Shown here: piece by piece, positions 9,805 to 17,918 of the stretch
Layout of the letters: every line of letters starts with the position of its first letter
Position numbering within the stretch: the stretch's first letter is position 1
Assembly: GCF_000485595.1 (NCBI RefSeq)
Contig: NW_014578331.1
Coordinates: forward strand, 11,470 to 41,729
Direction: 5' to 3'
Origin: Priapulus caudatus
Taxonomy: Eukaryota; Priapulida; Priapulimorpha; Priapulimorphida; Priapulidae
Length of the DNA stretch: 30,260 nucleotides
Position numbers and translations under genes: made by a program
The notes under the pieces: model-generated
What the model was told of the DNA's origin: nothing
The model's input: only the letters and a program-made list of their open reading frames with translations
The model's database searches: none

Positions 9805-9949
9805 CTTGCGCGCAAGAAAAGAGAAAGAGAAAACAGATGAAGAAGAGATGAGAAAAAAAAGAGAAAACAGATGCATATAACCGATGTATACACGCGAGGC
9901 GCACGCCTTTTCGGTACATATTTACGTAACAAAAATTAGATTTTTATAC

Positions 9950-10323
9950 CTTCTGGTGCGCATATTTCACCGGTGTGTACGATGACGTAATCCTTCACGT
10001 AGAATCTGAACATTGACCAGCTAACGATGTCGCCTGCATCGACGCTACAGGTGGTTGAGGCGAGAATGGCTACCTCGTCCGCTGCCAACGCTCTGCTGAA
10101 TATATTCAACCCTGACATGCTTCCGTAGATGGAATAGTGCGGATACGAGGATTCTTGCCAATCTCCGATAGTGATGTTCGTCAGACGCCGAAAATAGTAC
10201 ATTTCTATCAGCTCGTTGTCCTGAACTTTGTTGCCATCAACGTATATCTGTGCTGCTAGGTTGGTCATTATCACTGCGTAATGATGCCAGTCCTCGTCCA
10301 CAGGTTTTACATTTGGGGACCAA
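9950..10323 (-). CDS. Pentraxin/LamG domain 3, second exon
   Basis: A 374-nt exon, phase 2 in and 1 out (acceptor TTTATAG|T, donor GAAG|GTATAA). The translation holds the DWHHY strand, the YVDG turn, SGLNIFSRALAADEV and the closing TTCSVDAGDIVSWS motif shared by all three pentraxin units. The family Cys after DWHH is absent: the position reads HHYAV. The calcium-binding QEQD segment is not conserved either (IGDWQES). Both points suggest the fold is kept but classical calcium-dependent ligand binding is not. The exon ends in ICAPEG and joins the CCP exon. Confidence 0.85.
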
Positions 10324-10330
10324 CTATAAA

Positions 10331-10369
10331 CAGAGTAGAGCGAACAGAGTAGAGCGAACAGAGTAGAGC
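10331..10369 (-). repeat. 14-bp tandem repeat in a splice pyrimidine tract
   Basis: Nearly three copies of a 14-bp unit that reads TTCGCTCTACTCTG on the minus strand. They lie directly upstream of the acceptor at 10324 and form most of its pyrimidine tract. Confidence 0.8.
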
Positions 10370-10637
10370 TGCACATCGGGATTATCACTATTCGACACAG
10401 GAGAAGCGCCCGCATGTGGAATAGCACCACAGCGTCTTACAGAGCATGTAATTACAAGCCCGAGATTTTTACTCAACAATAGACGGGATATTGTGCAAAG
10501 TGATGACAACGTTTCTAAATCTAATTAGTTAATCCAACACGCCAATGGCATCGCAAATAAAACAGAAAACTCCGCCTGACAGACTCAGTCACAGCTTCAA
10601 TCCATGAGTTAGAGCGTCGCTCTTGCGCGTTTCTCAC

Positions 10638-10890
10638 CTTATTGAGTATGAAGCAGACACACTAATAGTGTTATACTCATCCATAACAATGAAAAGCGGA
10701 AAATAATGCCGACTGAGCAAGCTGATCAGGACCATCTTATGTCCGAGTCCATTCTCTAGCGTGGACTTGAACCACCATGAAATCGTCAGCTCGCGTGTAC
10801 GACGGTGTTGTGGCTTCAACTCCGCGTATGGCGGCACGTGGCTGGTCAGGTCAAGTGCGGCTGTAAACTCTAGGTGATACGGCTCTGAAA
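10638..10890 (-). CDS. Pentraxin/LamG domain 3, first exon
   Basis: A 253-nt exon, phase 1 in and 2 out, the same length and phases as the first exon of pentraxin domain 1. The acceptor is TTGTAG, with an alternative AG six bases later that keeps the frame; the donor is ATAAG|GTGAGA. The translation has YHLEFTAALDL and RELTISWWFKST, the first core strands of the LamG/pentraxin jelly roll. The Cys found in units 1 and 2 at the SVCFW/SICVW position is Ser here (TISWW), which matches the loss of its partner Cys in the next exon. Confidence 0.8.
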
Positions 10891-11088
10891 CTACAACGTG
10901 TAAATGGTCGCTTAGTTACACGCCCGATGAACGCATGCAAAGAACAGCAAGCGGTGATCATCTATGAAGTATAGAATCAGGCAAGCAACAGCGTCTAGCA
11001 ACCAGGGTGAGCAAGTACTAACCTTGCAACTAAACAACAAAATAACAATAGAAGAAAACAACCAAAATAATCTACTAATACCATCGAA

Positions 11089-11119
11089 CAAAAACAAACA
11101 AACAAACAAAATATAACAA

Positions 11120-11150
<31 letters not shown>

Positions 11151-11151
11151 T
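11089..11151. repeat. (AAAC)n and (GACA)n microsatellite
   Basis: Simple tetranucleotide runs inside the intron before pentraxin domain 3. Confidence 0.9.
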
Positions 11152-11250
11152 GCAAATAAATATGTAACATAACAATAAACTCACCAACCAATTAACCAAC
11201 CAAACAACAAACGAACAAACTGGATGGAACCACGCGCCGCATCAACTTAC

Positions 11251-11660
11251 GAGGCGCTACGCAGAGTTGTCGCTCTCCCATTGGCTCCACGCGACCTAGT
11301 AATGATCCGTATTGAACAGCGCTCCAGCTCAGGACGTCGCCGTAGATCGAGCATTCGTACATGACGGCGCGCACCTCGTCGTGTCGCAACACTCTCCCGA
11401 ACACGTGCAGACGAGAAAGTCTTCTTGTGAGTTTCATTATCCAGCCCTTGGCTGCGTAACCAAGAAACAACATTTTTCCAGCGGGAATCGTGGCGCCGAC
11501 GGCAAAGCCGTCGCTACTTTTTACAGGCTCGCCTCCAACGTACAGCACCAGCTTGCCCACTGTCGATGTCCACGTCACACAGAGATGATGCCAACCGCCA
11601 TCTTGAATATTTTCGTCCATCGAGGTGAAGTTCATCACACTAGTACTAGTAGTTGGGTAG
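11251..11660 (-). CDS. Pentraxin/LamG domain 2, second exon
   Basis: A 410-nt exon, phase 2 in and 1 out (acceptor TTCTTAG|C, donor CCTC|GTAAGT). The translation contains GGWHHLCVTWTST, which fits the pentraxin family signature H-x-C-x-[ST]-W-x-[ST] exactly. It is followed by LVLYVGG, an LHVFGRVLRHDEV helix region and the YECSIYGDVLSWS closing motif. The calcium-binding loop is replaced by LGYAAKGW, so the classical metal site looks lost. It ends in QLCVAP before joining domain 3. Confidence 0.88.
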
Positions 11661-12025
11661 CTAAGAACGCACAATTAAGGACCGAGTGTGAGTCGTGCAA
11701 TAAATATGACATAACAGACAAAATAACGCGCACTGATAATATCATATCCAAATACAGATACCTGTAGAGACGTAATTTACACCTAGCATCTACGATCCTA
11801 TGTTATGGGAAATACCGTCGAGACTGGATAGGGCCTTGCGAGAACTAATACTAAATTAACTTTATTCGCCCTCCCGGGGCCAGCTGGATATTAATCCGCT
11901 GGTTAGCTTACATCTATTACCATACTTGCTATGTGCGAGAGTAAACGGGATCGGGTCAGAGGAGGGTGTGTCCAGGCAGAGGTTGACAAGAGGAAGCTCC
12001 CCTATATAAGGAGGTATATAATAAA

Positions 12026-12164
12026 TTATATATATATATATGTGTCGTGCGTGTGTGTGCGTGCGCTGCGTGCGTCGCGTGGCGTGCGTGCGTGCGTGTC
12101 GTGCGTGCGTGCGAGCGTGTGTGCGTGCATGCGTGTGTGGTGCGTGCGTGCGTGTGTGTGTGAG
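12026..12164. repeat. (TA)n then (GT)n/(GTGC)n microsatellite
   Basis: The repeat starts as TA dinucleotides and becomes GTGCGTGC and GTGTGT. On the minus strand it is a CA/GCAC tract that begins seven bases into the intron after the donor at 12169. Confidence 0.92.
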
Positions 12165-12169
12165 CGTAC

Positions 12170-12410
12170 TTTTGTTCCACCCTGATGTTGACGCTGTGAT
12201 TCCCGAGTCCTAGTATTACATGTCTGTCTCCATGGTAAGTCCGATACATGAAAAATGCATCATCGTCGGTCATATACGGTTCAGTGGCGAGTATCCACAC
12301 ACAGATAGATATCTCATGTAACTCTGGTAACGTTAGTCTGTGCTGGATCGTAAGTATGTCCGTAATCCCCGTAGTAGCGTTGTATCCCATGTCGTAAGCA
12401 ATCGGACATT
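12170..12410 (-). CDS. Pentraxin/LamG domain 2, first exon
   Basis: A 241-nt exon, phase 1 in and 2 out. The acceptor is CTTTCAG and the donor is AAAA|GTACGC, chosen because it is the GT that restores the frame of the next exon. The translation starts ECPIAYDMG and contains LHEISICVWILATE, with the conserved core Cys, then FMYRTYHGDRHVILGLG. The open frame runs on into the CA repeat, but that part is intronic. The split position matches that of the other two pentraxin units. Confidence 0.82.
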
Positions 12411-12816
12411 CTGAAAGCATATTTATGACAGCTTAACGTACAATTTAGAAAATATATCAATTGACAACCAGCTTGAGTGCTGCAGAAACTAACGATAATG
12501 TAATGATGTTTGAGTGTACGTAAATGAGTACCCGCGCGTGAGTTTAAATTTATTGCAAATGTATGGCGAAGTTATAATAAACTCTTGATATTATTATTAT
12601 TAATTTTATTATCACTAAAATTATTATGATTATATTATTAATATTATAAACAGGGTAGACTATTTTATCTTGGAATCACTTGGTTAAGCATCCCTCGGAA
12701 ATCAAGCAAAGCCTGCTATTCATGATGTATATTATCCTTCTTACTTATTTTGCGCTTCTGTGGTGGCATTAATGCAGCAGTGACAAGTCATATTGTATTG
12801 ACCATATTCGTGGTAT

Positions 12817-13054
12817 CAGGAGCGTATAATGACAAATATACACGAATATACACAAATATACAAATATTTGTATATACAATACATATATACAAATATACAA
12901 ATATATACAAATATACAAATACAAAATACATATACAAAATATACAAATACCAATACAAATATACATATACAAAATACATATACAAAACAAGTATATACAA
13001 ATATACAAATACACAAATATACACCAGGAGCGTATTTGTCATTATACGCTCCTG
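12817..13054. mobile_element. hAT-like MITE with GTGGTAT target duplication
   Basis: The terminal inverted repeats start CAGGAGCGTATAATGAC and span at least 22 bp. They are flanked by direct copies of GTGGTAT (12810-12816 and 13055-13061); shifting the edge by one base gives an 8-bp duplication, as in hAT elements. The interior is a degenerate ACAAATATA repeat. The right end also forms its own hairpin (13023-13056) with 13-bp perfect arms. The element lies in the intron directly after the pentraxin domain 1 donor. Confidence 0.88.
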
Positions 13055-13068
13055 GTGGTATCACATAC

Positions 13069-13445
13069 CTGGATAGAAGAGCCCCCTGGTGATTGGCGGG
13101 TCTCCTTGATATGCGTGTAGTATCTCGCTCCACCGTATGATGTCGCCGTCGTCGTTGAAGCAAGATGACCTATTGAACGTGTGTATCTCCTCTATTGATA
13201 AAGCTCTACTGTATAGGTTTAGACCTGTGAATTCTCCTATGTAGGCCTGTGAGGCATCGAACCTGCCTCCGAAGGCATCCTGTTCTTGTCCGATTACGTA
13301 AATTCCACCGGGCATAATCGGAGTCGTACGTCCTACATGTTCGTAGCTGAACGATCCGTCGACGTAGATAGAAACTCTGCCGAGACCTGATGCTTGCCAG
13401 ACTGTGCAGACATGGTGCCAGTTTCCGTCTCTCACCGGAGTAGGG
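13069..13445 (-). CDS. Pentraxin/LamG domain 1, second exon
   Basis: A 377-nt exon, phase 2 in and 1 out. I chose the acceptor GATTACAG|C because it joins in frame to the previous donor; a TTAG 34 bases upstream would shift the frame. The donor is CCAG|GTATGTG. The translation has DGNWHHVCTVW, IYVDG and then VIGQEQDAFGGRFDASQ, the calcium-loop signature of true pentraxins. IGEFTGLNLYSRALSIEEI and SSCFNDDGDIIRWS follow. This unit is the closest of the three to classical pentraxins and the only one with an intact metal-site motif. Confidence 0.9.
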
Positions 13446-13637
13446 CTGTAATCACATCTCAAGGATAATTCGACGGTGTCTAACAATTGTCACATTGTCA
13501 CCGCGTCACAGTGTCGCCATGTCGCTATGTCTCAGTATTACGATGTTGAAATGTCAGACGTTCAAATCAATGAAGCACGTTCTGACATTTAACGGAAACG
13601 TTACCACCAAGAATATAATTATCATTCTTTTAATCAT

Positions 13638-13719
13638 GCTGCCTATGACAAATATACTGGTCCATAAGAAACCGCAAAGGCTGCCTATGACGAATACTGG
13701 TCCATAAAAAACCTAATTG
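13638..13719. repeat. Two-copy 42-bp tandem duplication
   Basis: GCTGCCTATGAC...TACTGGTCCATAA occurs twice in direct tandem (13638-13679 and 13680-13719) with small differences. It is intronic. Confidence 0.85.
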
Positions 13720-13915
13720 TCTATTAATAAAAGTTAATAAAGTATCCTATTATCCGTATCCCTACTATATAAAAGCAACATGCAATGTCCTAAGGGAGCG
13801 TCGTTATCTCTATCAGCCTCCTTTTGTTCTTAGTACACAGTAAAAATATACAATCCACTTGGCTGGGTAGGCATCCACCTACGAGATTATTATAAAGCGG
13901 TTAATTTGCACTCAC

Positions 13916-14168
13916 CTAGTGGAGGCGTTATAGTAGAAATTATCGGTGTCCAATAGAATCCGATCTCCGGTGATTGAAATGTATACCAGGTTGAAATCAT
14001 CCTCAACCGCATACGAGAAGAGGGTCAATAAGTTGTTGGCGTGTGGGGGCAAACGCATCCAGAAGCATACCGACATCGCCGAAAATTCCTCCTTCGATTT
14101 ATTTTCGAACGTGGCATACTGCGTCACGCTGCCGGACAATATATTGACGTCATACGCCGCGTCGCCAC
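13916..14168 (-). CDS. Pentraxin/LamG domain 1, first exon
   Basis: A 253-nt exon, phase 1 in and 2 out. The acceptor ACGTTCCCAG follows a clear pyrimidine-rich stretch and the donor is CTAG|GTGAGT. The translation reads GDAAYDVNILSGSV, then EFSAMSVCFWMRL with the conserved first Cys, then LLTLFSYAVEDDFNLVYIS. The last segment aligns with the pentraxin strand that supplies the early calcium-ligand Asp/Asn pair. It joins the lectin exon at 16165 in frame (split Gly codon), so the lectin and pentraxin modules are directly adjacent. Confidence 0.87.
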
Positions 14169-14263
14169 CTGGGAACGTAATGCAGTGAGAAATGTTGAGG
14201 ATTGTGTAAGTAAAGTGCACGCCCGACGTCGAACATAGAGAGAGGACCATGATCTAAGGCGGA

Positions 14264-14641
14264 GAAAAGTTGAGTGAGAAAGCGAGAGAAGAGAGAGCGA
14301 GAGAGAGGGAGAGGGGGACTCAAAAAACGATAGGAGAAAGAGGAGGAGAGAGAATGATCGAGCGAGAAGAAGGGATAGTATGTCAGAGAGTGATAGAAAG
14401 ATAGGGGGAATGAATGATGGAAACAGATGAAAAAGAAAGAAAGCGAGAGGCAGGCCGACAGACAAACGGACAGAGAGAAAGACAGACAGACAGACAGACA
14501 GACAGATAGCTGGACAGACAGACAGACAGATAGCTGGACAGACAGACAGACAGGCATACATACAGACAGACAGACAGATAAACACAGAGTGAGACATACA
14601 ACGAGAAAGAGAACGAAAGAGGAAAAGAGAGAGAGCGAGAG

Positions 14642-14688
<47 letters not shown>

Positions 14689-14693
14689 ACGAG
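14264..14693. repeat. (GA)n and (GACA)n low-complexity tract
   Basis: GAGAGA and GACAGACA runs with AGATAGCTGGACAGACAG variants. On the minus strand this is a 400-base pyrimidine-rich CT/TCTG tract upstream of the pentraxin 1 acceptor. Confidence 0.93.
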
Positions 14694-14738
14694 ATCGAGG
14701 GAAGAGATGGGGAAAGCATTTCGTGATGATCGTCACTG

Positions 14739-15657
14739 GGTCAAGCGTAGCCGGGTAGCGAGGCGTGACGTCACCATTACAATCGTAGCCGGGTAGCGAG
14801 GCGTGACGTCACCATTACAAGCGTAGCCGGGTAGCGAGGCGTGACGCCACCATTACAATCGTAGCTGGGTAGCGAGGCGTGACGTCACCATTACAATCGT
14901 AGCCGGGTAGCGAGGCGTGACGTCACCATTACAACCTTAGCCGGGTAGCGAGACGTCACGTCCCCATTACAAGCGTAGCCGGGTAGCGAGGCGTGACGTC
15001 ACCATTACAAGCGTAGCCGGGTAGCGAGACGTCACGTCAACATTACAAGCGTAGTCGGTAAGCGAGGCGTTTCGTCAACATTACAAGCGTAGTCGGTAAG
15101 CGAGGCGTTTCGTCAACATTACAACCGTAGCCGGGTAGCGTGACGTGACGTCAACATTACAAGCGTAGCCGGGTAGCGAGGCGTTTCGTCAACATTACAA
15201 CCGTAGCCGGGTAGCGTGACGTGACGTCAACATTACAAGCGTAGCCGGGTAGCGAGGCGTTACGTCACCATTACAAGCGTAGCCTGGTAGCGAAGGCGTG
15301 ACGTCACCATTACAAGCGTAGCCGGGTAGCGAGGCGTGACGTCACCATTACAAGCGTAGCCGGGTAGCGAGACGTGACGTCACCATTACAAGCGTAGCCG
15401 GGTAGCGAGGCGTCACGTCACCATTACAAGCGTATATAGCCAGGTAGCGAAGCGTGACGTCACCATTACAAGCGTAGCCGGGTAGCGAGGCGTGACGTCA
15501 CCATTGCAAGCGTAGTTGGGTAGCGAGGTGTGACGTCACCATTGCAAGCGTAGTTGGGTAGCGAGGTGTGACGTCACTGGGTCAAGTGTAGCCGCGTATC
15601 AAAGCATGACGTCACTGGGTCAAGCATAGTATAGTATAGTTGGGTAGCGAGGTGTGA
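14739..15657. repeat. 38-bp minisatellite with CRE-like octamers
   Basis: About 24 head-to-tail units of 38 bp built on GTAGCCGGGTAGCGAGGCG, then TGACGTCA and CCATTACAAGC. By eye about fifteen units keep the exact palindrome TGACGTCA. The others vary in or near it, for example CGTTTCGTCAAC. Units 9-13 show a higher-order pattern in which two unit types alternate. The array lies in the intron between the lectin and pentraxin 1 exons. There are no unique spacers, so it is not a CRISPR array. Confidence 0.95.
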
Positions 15658-15778
15658 CTTCGCATGGTGAACGTGGAAGAAAACTGCTCGGGAGATAAGT
15701 TACTTTATTTTCGCTTGACTCAAGCTCAATTATTCAAAATGCGTTATTTTGCGATCGAATCATCGACGTCAATGGTTC

Positions 15779-15788
15779 AACCAATCAG
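15779..15788. promoter_or_regulatory. CCAAT box (NF-Y type) near the CRE array
   Basis: AACCAATCAG matches the NF-Y consensus, about 120 bases beyond the minisatellite. It may be chance. CRE and CCAAT elements do cooperate in known promoters, so an intronic promoter or enhancer is possible but unproven. Confidence 0.35.
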
Positions 15789-16164
15789 ACAGCTCGCTGA
15801 TGGAGCGGATATAGCCTCCCTGAGCTTTTACCAAGCGGTTACCGTCGCCAGAGCCTCTGCAATATATACCCCCAGTGATCTTATGCCATAACTATACCGA
15901 GAAATGGAAATGGAAAAAAATTGGTGCTGTTATACTGTTTGTTAAGTCCAGTGTATATCACTTTAGCGATACTTGGTCTGTATTCCCTGTGTAGATTGCG
16001 ATAAGTGTATTTCCTTGCTTGAGCCAATCATTGTTGCGATAAGTGGATTACAAAAATGCTGCTTAGTACGGTAGTGTCGCAAAGCCGACACTTTAGCGTG
16101 AATCTGTGAAAAACACGTACAAACCGATATAACCAACGTAACAGCTGAAATAATTAACACTTAC
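15789..16164. other. Intron, nothing else recognised
   Basis: Intronic DNA between the array and the lectin exon. An open frame of 75 codons at 15664-15891 on the plus strand has no known motif. Confidence 0.45.
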
Positions 16165-16506
16165 CGCATTTCCAGATGACGTGTGCATGCTGGACCGGGC
16201 AGGTATTTGTAGGAAAAGGCAGATCGTAGTTGACGGTACAGCGACACTTATTGATGCAGGCGCTGCGCTGCGCTGACAACTCAGCGTCTAGTAGCGGAGC
16301 AAATATACAGTCATCTACACTCTCTGATCTGTAGCTATAGTCTGTTTTATTACACAAACGGTCCATCAGAAAGACCTGGCCGGGCTTGCCCCAATGATTA
16401 ATGTGACCGATTTCAATAATCATGTCCTCGATGAGACCTTGCCTGCACGTCACTTCTTTGCTCGTCCCAGCATCGCAGATATACGTGTCGTGCCAAGACA
16501 CACATT
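16165..16506 (-). CDS. SUEL-type (galactose-binding-like) lectin domain exon
   Basis: A 342-nt exon, phase 1-1 (acceptor TTCTTACAG, donor TGCG|GTAAGTG), encoding 114 residues with ten cysteines. The order VTCRQG, then IIEIGHINHW, then a C...C...C series ending ACINKCRCTV, TCP and IWKC resembles the SUEL/rhamnose-binding lectin domain. The spacings C-x5-C and C-x12-C near the end fit that family. The family's YGR and DPC motifs are not conserved, so sugar binding is uncertain. The exon needs an upstream exon supplying the start codon and signal peptide, which I could not find. Confidence 0.65.
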
Positions 16507-16539
16507 CTGTAAGAATAGGTCCGCATGTTATGAATAGCT

Positions 16540-16782
16540 GTGTGTGTGCGTGCGCGCGTGTTTATACAGGTACTTATACATACACATATAATACATGCAT
16601 AAGTACGTGTGTGCGTGTGTGCGTACGTGCGTACGTGCGTGCGTGCGTGCATGCGTGCGGTGCGTACATACATACATGCATGCATGCTTACATACAATGA
16701 TACATACATACATACATACATACATACATACATACATACATACATACATACATACATACATACATACATACATACATACATA
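16540..16782. repeat. GTGCGT tract and (ACAT)n microsatellite
   Basis: GT/GCGT repeats to about 16660, then about 30 ACAT tetranucleotides. The long open frames here are artefacts. Confidence 0.95.
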
Positions 16783-17440
16783 ATGTGAGTGTTGTGCTGG
16801 GACTGGAGAATATGGTGACGATAGCTAGCGTACGTGTACTGGTACAGTAACATACGGTTCACCAGTGTTCGACGTGGCTTGTGGGTGAGACCCACAGAGG
16901 GTTCAAGGATAGAGAACATGGGCCACAGTTAAGAGCTACGGTTGGTGAGTAGGCAGTTTGTATTGTCCTGTTGAATGTTGTTGTGGGGCGAGTAAATAAT
17001 ACATGCAGTGAGTAGAGTATTAAATGGACTCCTTAAATAGTAGAGAGAGGGGAGTGCCAACGCTTCACGTGCAGGATAGAAACTGGCCTATGCTCATAAT
17101 GCTGTGAGCAGCCGTGCAGTAGAGAGCCTGCCGGTTATTTAGCCCTTTGTCTGGCTACGCCTATATCTGTATAGCCTTTGTTTATACACCGGGTTGACAT
17201 TTATTATAAGACGTAACGTAAGGCCAGCAGAGCAGGGTGGGGTGCCCTAGCTGTTGTCATGTTTGCGGTGTGGCATTGTTGACTAACCACGCTATCGCAC
17301 CGGAGCCGGAACGAACGCCGGGTTGGGTACTACGGAGTGAGCGCAGTAGCACTGAGGCGCTCTGGTGGCTAGCAGAGTCCAGGTGGCAACGATACGGCCA
17401 TGTAAACGCATCCGGACATACTAGGTGAGTGTTCTTACCT
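16783..17440. other. Unassigned stretch upstream of the lectin exon
   Basis: A first exon with a signal peptide would be expected here or farther right on the minus strand, but I see no convincing one. A GC-rich patch at 17220-17425 ends in an ACTAG|GTGAGT donor-like site on the plus strand, without a coding frame I can recognise. Confidence 0.4.
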
Positions 17441-17443
17441 AAA

Positions 17444-17723
17444 GGCCGCCGCACACCAGCCGATTTTTACAAACAATGAAGCGATGAAGCGATGAAGCGA
17501 TGTAGGTGTGCGCGTTCATTTGTAGACGATTGTATTTTTATCGGGTGATCATTCCAAATCAAACATGTTTGATTTTGAACCGATGAGCCGATGAGCCGAT
17601 GAGCTGATGAGCCGATTTTAAGGCCGCCGCACACCTACATCGCTTCATCGCTTCATCGCTTCATCGCTTCATCGCTTCATCGCTTCATCGTTTGTAAAAT
17701 CAGCTGGTGTGCGGCGGCCTTAA
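17444..17723. mobile_element. Nested TTAA-flanked MITEs
   Basis: The end motif GGCCGCCGCACACC occurs at 17444 and 17622 and inverted at 17706-17719. The unit 17622-17719 is flanked on both sides by TTAA, the target of Kolobok and piggyBac-like elements. The left unit is in the opposite orientation and has lost its second end. Interiors are 8-bp tandem repeats (ATCGCTTC or its complement). A perfect 20-bp palindrome, AAATCAAACATGTTTGATTT, lies between the two. Confidence 0.8.
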
Positions 17724-17796
17724 GGTTATTGCTAGTCACTACGTGTCGACTGGTGGCGCCATCGGGTGGCGCAGAGAGACACCTAAAACGCTACAC

Positions 17797-17846
17797 ATAC
17801 ATGCATGCATGCATGCATGCATGCATGAATACATACATACATACAT

Positions 17847-17909
<63 letters not shown>
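17797..17909. repeat. (ATGC)n-(ATAC)n-(AC)n compound microsatellite
   Basis: Three successive simple repeats that end nine bases before the left LTR of the gypsy element. Confidence 0.95.
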
Positions 17910-17911
<2 letters not shown>

Positions 17912-17918
17912 TATAACA

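Larger units (their letters stand above)
1603..16506 (-). other. Multi-exon gene: SUEL-lectin, three pentraxin/LamG domains, CCP domains
   Basis: The gene span is inferred from exon similarity and splice phase. The first eight exons on the minus strand, from 16506 down to 9619, use GT-AG introns and fit in phase one after another: 1-1, 1-2, 2-1, 1-2, 2-1, 1-2, 2-1, 1-1. They give 812 continuous codons. CCP exons follow at 9040-9191 (truncated), 2423-2561 (half) and 1603-1794 (intact), all compatible with phase 1. SUEL, pentraxin and CCP are extracellular carbohydrate-binding or protein-binding modules, so the product is probably secreted or a receptor ectodomain acting in recognition or adhesion. 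No signal peptide or transmembrane exon was found, so both ends of the gene are open. SVEP1/polydom-like proteins and adhesion receptors with a pentraxin domain combine some of these modules, but this order matches no protein I can name. Confidence 0.75.

Noticed and set aside
13446-13486. Upstream acceptor TTAG for the pentraxin 1 second exon
   Set aside because: It gives a frame mismatch with the previous donor. The acceptor at 13446 (GATTACAG) joins in frame.
14124-14736. Ser/Leu-rich and Asp/Arg-rich open frames up to 189 codons
   Set aside because: Translations of the GA and GACA repeats. Only the 13916-14168 part is a real exon.
14739-15657. Regular repeat array resembling CRISPR
   Set aside because: Units are contiguous 38-bp copies without unique spacers, in an intron of an animal gene.
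17237-17428. Possible first exon ending in ACTAG|GTGAGT on the plus strand
   Set aside because: No start codon context or recognisable peptide, and no downstream plus-strand acceptor linked to a gene.
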